Assembly (NCBI GenBank): GCA_018105865.1
Contig: CM030834.1
Location: 2,353,628-2,417,627, forward strand
Origin: Metaphire vulgaris
Taxonomy: Eukaryota > Annelida > Clitellata > Crassiclitellata > Megascolecidae
Direction of reading: 5' to 3'
DNA length: 64,000 bases
Positions 1 to 13,300 of this stretch are shown one piece after another. Made by a program: the position numbers and the translations under genes. Position 1 is the stretch's first letter. Each line of letters begins with the position of its first letter. The notes beneath the pieces are model-generated. The model did no database searches, was not told the DNA's origin, and saw nothing but the letters and a program-made list of their open reading frames with translations.

Positions 1-1716
1 AAACTTAAGGAGAGACTTTGCTCCAAGACAAAGAAACATCAAAGACAAGATGGGAAGGCTTTTGACAGATTTAGATGACATAAAGCGTAGGTGGAAAGAA
101 TATGCAGAGCAACTATATGAAGACGATCACACCAGTCAAGATGACAACATCGGCGCAGAGGAACAACCTGAAGAAAGGCCAAACCTGATCCTTGTAGATG
201 AGGTACAGCACGCCATTAAAAGATTACCAAAAGGAAAGGCTGCAGGATATGATGACTTACCAGCAGAGATAATAAAACTGGATAGCGATGTAATAGCGCA
301 AGGATTTTGCCGACTATGCAACAAGATACTGGAAACTGGTGAATGGCCAGAAGACTGAGACGATCAATATTTGTTCCCATTGCAAAAGTCAAAGGCACAA
401 CAAACTGCGAGGATTACAGAACTATAGCGTTAATCAGTCACGCCAGCAAAATACTTTTGAGAATCTTATTAAATAGAATGCAAAGACAAGCAGAAAATGA
501 GCTTTCGGATGTGCAGATGGGTTTCGAAAAGGAGTTGGCACAAGGGACCAAATTTTCAATCTAAGACTAATAATGGAAAAAGCTAGAGAGATGTCAGTAC
601 CGCTGTACATGGCATTCATAGACTATAAAAAGCGTTTGATTCAGTACAGCACACAAAGCTCTGGAAAATACTAAAGGGAATGGGATTATGCCATGCCACA
701 GTTGACATAATTCAAAAATTGTATAAGGAACAACAAGCTACTGTAAGAGTGGACAAAGAAACAACAGGTTGGTTTATGATTGGAAAAGGCCTACGACAGG
801 GCTGCCTTATCTCCCCTATGTCATTTAACTGCTATTCAGAACACATAATGAGATGTTCAGCAGATGAACTTCCAGATACAGGAATTAACATCAGTGGACG
901 AGTGATTAACAACCTGAGATATGCTGATGACATAGTTTTGATAGCAACTTCGCCAAATTCATTGCAAGAACTGGTAGATAAAGTGGATTTTGTATCGAGA
1001 GAACTTGGTCTTGAAATTAGCATTAAAAAAACAAAGGTAATGGTAGCTACAGACAAAAGGATCAAAATCAATATCATGTGTCGTGGGCAACCTATCGAAC
1101 AAGTGGAAACCTTCCGTTATCTTGGTTCATTAATTACAGAGGATAATGACTGCAGCTCTGAAATAAGATCAAGGCTTGGCATGGGGCGTTCAGCCATAAA
1201 GACACTCACTACTGTTTGGAAGGATCGGGCGCTCAGTCTGCACATAAAGAAACGCCTGATGGAAGCATTGGTCTGGCCCATTGCAACATATGGAGCTGAA
1301 GCTTGGACAGTGAAAAGGCAGATCAGAAAAGAATCAATGCTTTCGAGATGACAGCTTTCAGAAGAATGATGTCCATCAGCTGGAAAGAACATAGAACAAA
1401 TGCCTCAATCATAGAAGAACTTGGGGAAAATAGGCGTCTATACTCAGTTATCAAATTTAGGAAACTGAAATACTTTGGTCACATAGTGCGAGCAGACAAT
1501 TTATGTACAACGATACTGCATGGCAGAATTAATGGCACGAGGAAGAGAGGACGGCCTCGTAGACGATGGACGGATGATATTGTGGAATGGACAAAACAAC
1601 CAATTATCAATTGCATCAGAACTGCAAAAGACAGAGTCACGTGGAGAACCTTGTCATCAGCCTGCATAGCCTCCGACCCTCAGCAATGAGGATGGACGAT
1701 ACCATACCATACCATA
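1..1716 (+). mobile_element. Degenerate non-LTR retrotransposon (LINE, RTE-like), 3' part
   Basis: Successive reading frames (50-358, 343-564, 680-1351, 1303-1689) encode consecutive parts of a LINE reverse transcriptase. They include a KGKAAGYD block, an FxPIxK..DYRTIALIS block, an RQGCLISP block, the catalytic YADD near 920, a YLGSLIT block, and a C-terminal RKRGRPRRRW segment near 1540. Frameshifts near 350, 560-660 and 1310-1350 break the gene, so it is inactive. After the TGA at 1687 come three ACCAT repeats (1701-1715); short tandem repeats at the 3' end are typical of RTE-type elements. The clade is inferred from general resemblance only. The 5' end lies outside the window. Confidence 0.8.
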
Positions 1717-2270
1717 CAAAGAAACCAAGCTGGAGTAAGGCCGCAAAATGTCAAAATATGTAGAAAGGCATTCCCTGCAGACTAATACGTAATCTCAGTC
1801 AGAAGTAAATCCACACTAAAGCGACTATCATACCATGATTTCAAACCTCTTGGTACCTACAGGGGATGGTACAAGTCTTTGTCAATTGTTTAAGATACGA
1901 GCTGGGTGGTAGAAATAAAATTTATTTGGTGCCAGACTGGTAGACAGCTGAATCGAATTAGACGATAAGACAGCATCTGCTGCTACCGTAGTGCGAATGC
2001 AGATAAAAATGATTTAAGCGTAATGGGATATCAGATTAGACGAAAAAGTGGAAGTACAATCGCTCGTTTAAGAACATACATAAGGGGTTGTCCATAAATG
2101 ACGTCACGCACTTAGGCGTCGGAGGGGGTTCAGACATTTGCGACAATGTGTGACGACGGGGAGAAGGGGGTCCAGAAATGTGACGTCACATAATACTAAA
2201 TATTGTTATTAATACGGTAATGTTATAAAAATCGCGAGTAATTAGTAATTATTGAAAATTTGAGGTTATT
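1717..2270. repeat. Unclassified repeat with one terminal arm of a MITE
   Basis: Positions 1882-1945 and 2130-2230 recur near 61945-62100. From about 2086 the sequence GGGGTTGTCCATAAATGACG matches, in inverted orientation, the end of the copy near 62431-62456, so both are pieces of one short inverted-repeat element. No coding sequence was seen. Confidence 0.45.
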
Positions 2271-2434
2271 TATATGCATTTCATGTGCAGTTAATCCTGT
2301 GTTATTGTAGCAAGCAGCCAATTCAGCACATAGCATTGTTGTGCATTGTTGTGAAGCTCAGGATTAACATACAGTGCTTCTCACACTGAGCAGATCCTAC
2401 CGAACCACCACAAACCCTATTATTATTATTTTTA

Positions 2435-2482
<48 letters not shown>
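2270..2482 (+). mobile_element. LINE 3' end with (TTA)n tail
   Basis: A short segment with TTCTCACACTGAGCAG and GAACCACCACAAACC leads into an (ATT)n run. The same end recurs in reverse at 10300-10380 and 20410-20480 and forward at 62890-62950, always next to the microsatellite. This marks one LINE family that ends in a TTA-type tail. Confidence 0.55.
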
Positions 2483-2485
<3 letters not shown>

Positions 2486-3049
2486 TGTACAAACTGACTG
2501 TTGCCTGAGTGAAACTTTTCTTGTCTTGCTGATCGGCTATTCACTGATTCCACCCAAAGCAAAATGTGAACAGGCATCAATATAGTTATCCGTTTTTATA
2601 ATACTCTGTTAATTCTTCATTCATACACGGAATGGAATCAATTATTCCGCTTCAGGAAGGTTTGAACACTAGGAACATGAGAATAGGGAGAGGAAGATTA
2701 AGAGGGTTGAATTGCGTTGAAGGGGAGAGTGAGAGGGAAGTGATGACGGAAGGTGGATCAGCGCCATGATCCATCGTCACGTATTGAGGTGATTTCTGCA
2801 AATTCAGAAAGAAAGAAAAATTATCACAATCCTGACAGGCTATGATCAAAGCATTTTCATCAAAAATATTTTAAATCACTAACAATTCAGAATGAGTGTT
2901 TTAACCAAATAGCATGTTTAAAAGGATCAATAATTAAAACTAAAGTATAGAATAAATAATAATAGTTATCTGACTTAATTAAGTTAATCATAGTATTGTC
3001 GAGAACGTATGGCATAACTATTGTGAGCAGACAAGCAAGAAAATTTCAA

Positions 3050-3450
3050 AAGAAACACGGCTCAGAATACTTAATACTTGGTCAGGTCTGCTATAGCCTA
3101 TGAAGCAGAGACTTGGACAATATCAAACTCTATGAAAAAGAATCTCGAAGTTGTTCAATGACGTAAGTTCCGTGGACGGATAAAAAACCAAAACAAAGAC
3201 ATTTTACAGATGATGAAAGAGGAACAAACACTGATGGCCACCATCAAGCAAAGAAAGATGACATTTTTCAAGCACTTGATAAGGAAAGATGGACTCCAGA
3301 GCTTGACAGTGACAGGCATGGTGGAGATAATAGGTCAAGAGGAAAACAAAGATCAAAATACACAGACAAACTAAAGGAATGGACTGGAGATAGACAAATC
3401 CTCGACTGTCCGAATTGGCCGAAGTTTAATCCTTACAGTGTCGCCCCTAT
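3050..3450 (+). mobile_element. LINE C-terminal remnant
   Basis: Broken plus-strand frames read YEAETWT and later KQRKMTFFKHLIRKDGL, typical of the C-terminal end of LINE ORF2 proteins. The same fragment lies upstream of gene B (about 22260-22500), so it was probably present before the tandem duplication. Confidence 0.5.
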
Positions 3451-3474
3451 ACTTTATTTTCCGTAAAATGTGTG

Positions 3475-4765
3475 TACTGGCAGTTTTACCATATTTTATC
3501 GACAAATTAATCACACTATGCAGTCCTTTAGCCTTTAGCTACCCGGAAGAATTGCTTAAGTAAGTACAGTGTATGTGAAACACAAGATCGTTGTTTCCTA
3601 ACAAGATTATATAACATCAACTGAAAACTAGCAACCAAGCTTCTTTGCCAGTCAAAACAAACTGCCATCTGGTTATCATCCTGCATCAGTCACAATAAGA
3701 ATTTTTTACAAGGAAGTAGAGTTCGATTTCTTAGATAAAATGCTAAAATATATTGCGTGCAGGCAATATCCATCACACTCGGCGAGTAGCCTAAATTTCT
3801 AGGCGTATAACAAAATCATTTCTCCCAAGTTGGGAAAGATTCTTTAACGACATGCTCATTAGCAAGGCCAGTGAAACGGAGAGTTTGAGACACGAGCTGT
3901 TCTCTAACAGAGTCTCTCCCACATGTGAGGCGAATATTCAAGTAACACCCTGGTTCGCATCCTTAAAATACATTTTGCTTTACATGTTTGGTTTATTTCA
4001 TGAAGGACAAAATCTTCTAAACAACTGGAGAAAAACAGATCTGTTGAAGGACCAAGTCAATCTTTGACGTATGAGAAATGAATCAACAGCAATTTGAAAA
4101 TGTGTCTAAGCATGCAGAAGTGTTGTGCTGTACGTATATTCACCTATTAAAACTGTGCTATAATGTTCTTCGTTGCGTTAATAGCAAGAACCTGATTCAG
4201 TTGATATGCAGTTTCGGTTAGCCTGATTGCGGGTGCTGCGCTGATATCAGTGGTGATCTAATACAATAAGCTGGTATTTTGGTTAAAATTTATCTAAAAT
4301 TCAAATTGACTCTGATACGAAATGCTAGGGAAACATGCACATGTGATAGTGAATATTTATTTTTGGCCCTAAACGAATCTGGACAATGCCATGAAAAATA
4401 CAGTATTTTAAAGACGATGAAGTCGAATTGATTACGCTGAGCTCGATTAAAGAACGTTATTATATTCCTTGTATATGCCTAATGCCATACATGGATTCAT
4501 ATTCATTTACATCCAAATGCAATACTTAAAAAGAAGGAAGTATTTTGATAATTTTTTCGCTGCAAGGGTTATTTCCTGCTAGAGAGTTCATCTACTGTAC
4601 GTCGTGACCCATGTTGACGCGGAAGTGTTTATGAGCGCAATACAGTTAAATCTGAGAGTGCTTTGTTAGCTTTCAGTGTTGAATTTTCTTATAAGCAAAG
4701 TGGATGGGATATCTGATAGATAGTTGCAAATTTACTGAATTAAAGTTTTATTTTGCACAACAGCT
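3475..4765 (+). promoter_or_regulatory. Conserved 5' flank of gene A
   Basis: This block recurs in order upstream of gene B (about 22830-24487), gene C (about 34575-36191) and at the right edge (63216-64000). It ends just before the signal-peptide ATG and should contain the promoter and 5' untranslated region. No confident TATA box or start site can be fixed by eye. A 71-codon ORF at 3852-4067 is intact only here and at 23237-23452. Confidence 0.5.
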
Positions 4766-4853
4766 ATGAAAATATTTTCGCTGAGATTGGTTGTAGGCCT
4801 GATTCTACAGATGGAATATGTGTGCCTACTCGGACTAATAAAATTCACAGACG
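4766..4853 (+). CDS. Gene A exon 1: signal peptide
   Basis: The ATG opens 29 codons with a hydrophobic run (LVVGLIL, then VCLLGLI), followed by donor G|gtgagagc in phase 1. The same exon is at 24488 and 36192. This ATG is shared by all three copies. An in-frame upstream ATG exists only in gene C (36129), so it is not used here. Confidence 0.75.
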
Positions 4854-7800
4854 GTGAGAGCACTTTTCTTGCTTAAAAGTTTTAGTGAACTCAGTAATTT
4901 ATTCTAACAAATAGCATGCTTTTCAAGCAATACAAAATGTTTTGACTATGGCTGTCACGCGAACGCCAAAAGCTCATCACATCACTACAGTCTTGAAATC
5001 GCGTCACTGGTTCGAAGTTTCAGAACGGATACATTTCAAGATTCTATATCTGACCTACAGCACCATCCAGTTCTCAAAACCCATGTACCTTCGTAATCTC
5101 TTTAGAATTCAAGCGAAACGATCAACTCGTTCATCTGCCAGCCTGACACTCGTTCGACCAACAGCCACGTCGCTGAAATTCTCAGATCGGTCGATCTCAT
5201 ACACTGCGCCTCGTCTCTGGAATGATCTTCCGTCAGAGATCCGAAACTCGGGTCCTTTTTAGCCCATAAATCAGTTACCATGAGCCATCACTCCACAAAC
5301 TTTCCGGGAACAAATTAAAACTATTCTTTTCAAGAAATCTTATGACGAAATCCTCACTCTTGGCATGCCAGCATTTTATTCACCGCAAATCTAGTTAGCA
5401 TCCTCCGTAAAAGATACCTTGATGCTATTGCCTACCTGGATCTACAACCTTGACCACCACGGATTACGGATTACGAACCATGGATTTCATTCAGATTGAG
5501 AGCTCCTGAATAAGCTGGTGCACTGCGCCAAGTTTTCGGACAGCGCTATGGAAATTTCGTTACTTATATATTTCAGACAAATAAGAACCATAATTAGATG
5601 TATAATTCGATAAATATCAATATCATAATGATCATCATCATCATTGACCAAGAATACTATAGTTAATCTATATAATTATGTTTCATTCAAGTTTGTCCAG
5701 AGTTATCAATAGGCTGCCGGTCATTATCATTGTTTGTGTGTTTGATCAGCAACTGTCCTAGCGTTCACAAAGTGATGCATCATCGATAGACCTATTCTAA
5801 CACTGACACAAAGATTTGCACTGAACTCTGCCTCTTCCCCTCTAGCCAAGTCATTGCCCCCAGTGGTCTGGAGTCTGGATAAAACACTGTTTCTGATAGA
5901 TAATAATTCTATGGCGCTATGCAGAATATTTGTTTTGTTTAACTAGCTGGCGTTTCAAAATGCTCAATCTGTAGAATTTTTGTCAAATAATATATAAGCT
6001 AAATTTATGGAAGCAATAATATATTGTAATAAAATACTTTTAGAAGTTTATTGCAGGCGTATATGGACCAAAGGAGTGACCGACAGGAATCGTAATGAAT
6101 GGAAACATCACCAATTAAATTACCAACTCATTTCAGTTGCAATGTACATCTTCACGACGCACACTTTGAATCATAAGTCCGTTGTTAGCGTTTGCGATCA
6201 AAACTCTACAGAGATTATTAGAAGATCTGGTATATCTAAAACAGTAAAACAAAAAACATCCTAAATAATCATTCTCTTTGTCCGGTAAGGTAAGTTTGTC
6301 AGCCACGCTACACGGCAGATGTTCGAGGACATCGTTGCCATAGGCAACTAAACTTTATAATCGACGGAGCATTTGACGAAGTGTCTTCATTGCAGCTTGA
6401 CGAACCGTCCAGATTGCCTGTACGTTGTACGGCCCCACTGGAGGCGCAGTACCCCGCATTGGGCCGTAGCCTGTATACCCTACTGGAAGTTGGGCGCAGC
6501 CTCCCGTCTTAGACCAAACCTCCGCCGACGTGGGGGCCGTAAGCCTTACTGGGGCGCAGCCTCGCGTCGGAGACCAAGGCCAAACCCCCGAGGGAGGCCG
6601 TAGGTCCCACTTAGGGGCACAGACCCACGTGTGGGTCCGCAGATCCTACTAGGGGTGGGGGCGCAGCCCTAGGCCTTACTGGGGAGCGCAGCCTCCCATG
6701 GGAGACCTTACTGGGGGCGGAGCCTCCCGTGGGAGACCTAGCCCCAGCACCCCGTGGGGCTGTATGCTCCACTGGGGCACAGCCTTCTGGAGAGAAAGTT
6801 CCAGCCCTCCGTAGGAGACAAAGCCTTTTTGGATCCGTAAGTCCAAAAGGAGCCGTATGTCCAAAAGGGGCCGTAGGTAACACTGGATGGCGCATCTCCC
6901 GTGTGAGACCAAATCCTATTGGAACCGAAGGCCCAAACCGTAGTCGTATGGTGTGCAGCCCCCTGTGGTGGGGAGGCAAGACCACCCAGTGAAGACATAG
7001 AAAAAATATTAAATGATAATCTACGCATTCACTTTAAATTTTCAGATTTTAAAATTTTTTATATTTAATAGTATGAACTTTTGCAATAAATCGGAGAAGT
7101 ATATGGCTCTCTCCGTCGTCATTTTGACGGGTTAACAGCTAGTGTGTTTATAAAACACATACAAGTTCTCAAATTTTCGGCATTTTGAATAAAATGCACC
7201 TAACAATGCATGGTTCTTTATTGGTTGTCGTTTGATCAGGATATATCGATGAGAGACTGGTTAATCCCAGTTCATCGGATTCCAATCCATCCGCTGGTCG
7301 TCTTGAGGTACGATTGAACTATGGCGCATGGGGTACCGTGTGTGATGATGAGTTCACTGCTGCTGCTGCACGAGTGGTATGCTCCAGTCTTGGATTTAGG
7401 TGAGCTTGACAAAATGATTTCGTTATTATCGTTGCATTTTTGCAACAATAATTCGCCTTTATTGAGTCTATACCAGGGGTTGGCAACCTACGGATCGCGG
7501 GCCAAATTTGGCTCGTCAGTGAGTTTAACCCTTCCCTCCGACCCCACACCTTTATTGTAAAAAATGTCATCATCCTTTGCTAAGTCTGAAAAGCAAAAAG
7601 AAAGATCATCACTAGTTTTCGCACTTGATAGGCCTACAGTATATAGGCTATATTTTTTAATGAATTTTGAACTTTTTCCTGCACAGACTTTCTGAAAAAA
7701 AAAACATAAACTTCAAAACGTTTTGGGGCCCGTCGAAAAATGATTTAATTACAAGGCCCTCGGACAAACGTTGCCGTAGCAATTTAGCAATTTAGCCCTC

Positions 7801-10266
7801 GCTGTCCAAAAGCCCCTGTTCCATAATAAAGGTAGAACAGATGAATTTAAAGATGTTAGGGTTTTAAAGAACATAGCATGATTGAACACCAATAATAATA
7901 TGTTCATTTTCTGTATTGTCGTTTGTGAAGCCGAGCAGGATCTGTCATTACAAATTCATTTGGAGTGGGATCTGACAATATATGGTTGGACGATGTCGTA
8001 TGTACTGGAACCGAAACAAGCATTGGTAGTTGTAGTCACAGAACTTGGGGAGAACACAATTGCGGACACAACGAGGACGTCGCCATCGATTGTGGTGCGT
8101 CTATTTTATTTTCAGCTAAAATAATAACTACGTGTACTGTAGTATGTTTAGCATTATGGCGAAACTCATTTATACTAATTTAACCGTGCCTGTTTATTTG
8201 AAATTACTTGACATATATAGGTCTAAAACAATGAATATTATAATACCAAGCCGATACCTATAGCAAACGCAGTTTGATCATGACATTGTATCATGCTCTA
8301 AAGCACTTATGCATCTTTTCCATATAAAATTTACGCAGGAACGGCAATATGGTAAATACACGATTGCGTTGACCGAGAATTTGTAGGCCTACAGTGTGCG
8401 AATTGCATTGAATTCTCAACCGAGGTCGAACGACCGTGTACATGATTTTAACCAAGGGTGACCAACAGCTTTGCTACAAGTGGGACATTATAAATTTTTA
8501 TTGGCATGAGGAGGCGGTATTTTTTGGTACTTTTTTGCACATCATTGTTTTTAACAATAGTTCAGTTACTGCAGTTACAGAACGGTAGTAACTGGTAACG
8601 GTTACTATTAAGCTGTAGTTCAAAGTAAGTTGCAATGATTTTAAATTAAGCACATGACCTAACAGTTCTACTCATAACTCAATATTGCATGCATAATTCT
8701 CCTAGAGCAATAGTGCATGCATAAATAGGACCAATAACATTTATATGGAAAGATGCCCTAAGGACCGCCAATCAGGAGGTTGGTCATCCCTGATCTTAAC
8801 GCTTCGATAACATCCAACTGAATTACCGGCATCCTGTTTCAGTTGCTGGAAATCAATGCGGCCATGATTTCGGAATGTGTGTGGAGGGGAGGGGCACCAA
8901 TACTTTTGCAGATCCACATTTCCAGTCCCGACAAAGGAGCCTGACTGAACGCGATGAGATCCCTGGACGGGGTCTGGTATGGAGCTCCAAAGTTAAATTT
9001 TAGGTTAATGTTAGATTCAAATCTGAAGATTCGGTGAATATTTTCCAGACTATAGGCCCTATGACAGCATGTTAGCAATTCACGAACTGAAAAATGTTTA
9101 CAGGGTCGTTAATTCTCCTAGAGAGGCATGGGCCAAAATTTAGGGTAGCCTATTGCTAGATTCAAATGCTGAACTTCTGAGAAAGTATGAATACTATATT
9201 TAACAATTTTGCAATGACTTTACCCATCATTGGATATATTTTCTTGATATTTCTGCAAGAATCCCCCCACTAGTGCTGACTTTCTTCAGAGTCTCCAAGG
9301 CACAGACCCTCTTCTTGCTGTGCCAATGTACTTGAAGACAGACACGTATATTTTATTTAGTCCGACTAGAGGGTTTGGGGGAGTGTCGTAAGCTTTCCCA
9401 GTGAAGTCTGGGGCGAGAGTAATATTAGAAATAGACAGACAGTGAACTCTGGAACTTTGACAGTCACATAGTCAACCGTCCCACAAAACTTTCGTGTCGG
9501 TTTGCGCAAATCCTACGACTAATAAAGACCGAATATGGTGCCAGGTCCACTGAAACTCCCTCGTGAGTATGCCAAAGATGCCCATTGTCATTATTATTGA
9601 TCTTTGCCTCCCGACTTAAACGAATGTTTCTCTGGTCGAGCTCGATGTGATTTGACAACAACCACATGCGTAGACACGGTCGGAAGTTACTCTTGTTCGT
9701 GTAGGTACGGTACCACCTATTCTACATCAACATCATGCACAGGTATTTGTGAGCCATGTAGAAGATATATCCAATACATTTTCTATAATCTGCAAAATAG
9801 TAGAAGTAATTCATTACTTTTATCAAAGAAACAATGATCCATAAAATATGCCTTAACATAGCATTAGCTTAGTTTTGACGGAAATTCAATCCTAGCGTTC
9901 TGACTGGACATTTACATAGTATGCGTATAACTTAGAACTATGGATAGAGCATCGTTATAAAACTGAGGCATTTTAAATTTACAAAAGAATGACAATTCCA
10001 TTTTATAAACAAATGCAAAAGTTGCTTTAGTGGCGTCACTTTGAAATTTGATGGAATAGGTTTTATTAGGAGTCTCTGTTAGATCTAAGATCGTTGAAGG
10101 AATAATAAGGAAGAACCGTCCAAGCAACTAATATGGATAATTCTATTTTGCTTTCACAATGTGGATTGATATTTATATGATCCTATAACCTATTAACAAG
10201 TAATGAATTTTACCTGAAGATAAAAACGAATGCTCCACTAGGCAGTCCCAATGCGATTCCACAACA

Positions 10267-10311
<45 letters not shown>

Positions 10312-13300
10312 CAACAACAAGGATTAAATTGGTTCATAATGGTTTGTCCTGTGTGAGAACCACTGTTGTACCAATCCTATTCTAGTATCCTACAGTATTG
10401 AGGTTTATTTTGAAATATTTCACACTCGTAGCCAATACTATCTTATCGTCCAGTTCATTCCATCTGTCCACCACTCTTGCACTAAAAAGTGCTGCTTGTG
10501 TCTTCCAAACCCTTTTCTTAAACAGTTTCTTGCTGTGTCCTCTGGTTCCATCATACTGTTTCTTTTCCACCTTGTCAGTATTTTGTATGTCTCAATTAGA
10601 TCCCCTCTCGTTCTCCTTTTTTCTAAAGTTATCAATCGCTTTAGCCTTTCCCAATAGGTTAATCTCTTATACAGTTTGATCATTTTTGTTGTTGTGCAAT
10701 ACTCTTTCTAAAGTCTATATGTTTTTTTTCTGGAATGGGTACCATGCTTGAACACAATACTCTTAAGTTATGGCATAACACTGTCTTATAAAGTCTTATT
10801 ATAATTACATCCTTCTCTCTGCTCACCACCGTTCTTGTGATCATACCTAGAATTCTATTGGCCTTCTTAGCTGCCTTTCAACATTGTCTAGATGGCTTTA
10901 AGCTGCTCTGCATTATGACCTTAAATCTTTCTCCTCGGTTGTAACTGTTAGTCCCTTCCCGCATAGCTTAAACTCGTGATATGCTCCCTTCTTCCCAATA
11001 TGCACCAATGCAGTTGAAAGCTATCAATGCTCATGCGTAAATGGCTACAGACAATTTATTTATTTATTGAAATATAAAATTTATGTGGTAAATTGTGCTA
11101 GGAGGACTACTTAAACACATTACATAGTTCATGAATAATATAGGTCAGGATTTAACAGAATAGCTGATCTCAAACAGCCAAGTCTTCAGTCGCTTCTTAA
11201 ATATGTCCAGAGAAGGTGGTGTTTGAACACAGATGGGAAGACGATTCCAGGCTTTCGCTGCGGTAACCGGGAAGGCACGGTCGCCGGCAGTGGCAAGGCG
11301 TGTGCTCGGCACGAGGAGTGCTTGAGTGCAGGGTTTAATCTAGGTCGTTTCCGGGGGAAATTGCCCTTTTCCCCGGAAATTTCAAATTCTCCTGGAAATT
11401 TTGGCATACTACATCAACTAACAGCAGCGCCTAGCAGAATTCTCCCCGGCTTTGTCAATTTTCCCCCTGGCTTTCTCAGTTCCCCCCCCCCCGGAGTCCA
11501 GGAGTCTAGATTGAACACTGCTTGAGTGGAGCCAGATCACAGACGCCTTCTACTGTCTATGTCTGCCGATCTCTGGAGTTCGCACGGAGATAGGAGGGAC
11601 CGATGTGGTACAGGCACCGATAGACGAGGGTTTCCAGCTTATAAGTTGTTCGCTCGGGGAATGAGAGCCAGTGTAGGTCGATCAGCAGTGGCGTGATGTG
11701 ATCATACTTCTTTGATCGATGGATCAGGCGTGCAGCCGCATGAAGTACATTCTGGAGTCTGTCGAGAAGGTGTTTCGAGAACCCTACTACGGTGGCGTTA
11801 CCATAGTCAAGTTTAGTGAGTACTAAGGCGCTGATCAAAGTCTTCAGGGTAGTGAGAGAGACATATTTTCGTATGCTGCGAATTAATCGCAGTGCTGCGA
11901 AGCAGCTGGCGACGGTGCGTGTCACGTGTTGCCTCGTCGTGGAGGTATTATCGATATAGATGCCGAGATTTCTGACATAGGGGCTTGGATGGATGTCGTA
12001 ACCATTAATCCGGATCGAGGTGGATTGGAGCAGGTGCTGCTGTCTTCCGGTTGCCATCCATAAGATTTCTGTATTCGCAGTATTGAGCTGGAGACGATTT
12101 GAGCCTAGCCACTCTGTCATTTCTTCGAGACATTTCGTAATTCGTGATTGGAGTTGTTGGTTCAAAGCTGAGTGACAACTCCCATATACTTGGGTATCAT
12201 CTGTATATAGGTGTCCCTGCAGATCATTGAATTGAATGACGTGCACAGGTTGTTGTCAACTATTTATGTGCGAAGAACTATTTCCTTCGCCATTCTGCAA
12301 GATATTATTGGCCAAATGCAATCATTAATTCGATACAATACCATTTAATAACGTAGATATATGAATATGAAAGCATCCTGAGGAAATATGTTATTTTCAG
12401 GCCATGGCAACAGTTTTCTGTAGTATAAATTCGATAAAATACTATTACGTATTATCCAAATATATTTTTTGTCTACAGATATAAACGAATGCAACAATGG
12501 TCAACATTCATGTTCTTTGGCAACAACCGCCTGCATCAATACAGTTGGAGGCTATTACTGTTCATGCAAGAACGGCTACGTAGGCCTATACTATACATCA
12601 ACTTCATGCACAGGTTGTTGTCGTATACATCTAAAATAAGTTAATCCATCATAGCAGAAATCCAACCAGAGCGCTGGCACTAGAAACTACAAATGATGAG
12701 ACAGAAACTGAGATTTTTTGGCACATGATAAAGACCAGTGAATCTCTATAGAAAATAAAATTGTGTTGGGGGAAAAGCAGGATGAAGTAGGTGAAAAGGA
12801 AGAACAAGAACGAGATGGACACATGAAATCTATGAAGCAACAAACATGGCCATATTGGTGCTAAATACAATGACAGGAAGTAAAGAAAATGAAGGAAACT
12901 GATCCAGGATGTTACCAGGAGTTAATTTCAACTGACGGAACATTGTGAAAATGCTATGCAAGATATTGACTCAATGTAATCGGATTTAGATTTTGCAGGG
13001 CAGTATGGTTCATGAACCAAGATTATATAAATATTCCGTACAAATTCATTATTTCTAAATCCTGTTTACAGTTTAATCTGATTTTTAAAGTATAAAATAG
13101 GTGATATAGCCTATCATCGTAAATTGTTCTGTAATTAATTGCTTGCAGATATAGACGAATGCGCCACTAGAAGTTCACAATGCCATGCGCTAACAACCAA
13201 CTGCAACAATACAGTTGGAAGCTATCACTGTTCATGCAAAGACGGATATGAAAGAAGAACTGAAACGTCTTGCACAGGTTTCCATCTGATATATTTATGC

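Larger units (their letters stand above)
10220..12252 (+). pseudogene. Gene A EGF exon b, split by two LINE insertions
   Basis: Comparison with the intact exon in gene B (30349-30477) shows three pieces: 10220-10267 (DKNEC...CDSTT), about 10999-11056 ([12 protein letters not shown] and on) and about 12238-12252 (the last codons before donor G|gttgttg). LINE sequence fills the gaps, so the exon cannot encode a domain. Its 1-1 phase means skipping keeps the frame. Confidence 0.8.

Noticed and set aside
6373..7028. Several ORFs of 76-124 codons
   Set aside because: They overlap in opposite frames across the tandem array of the Helitron at 6259-7142.
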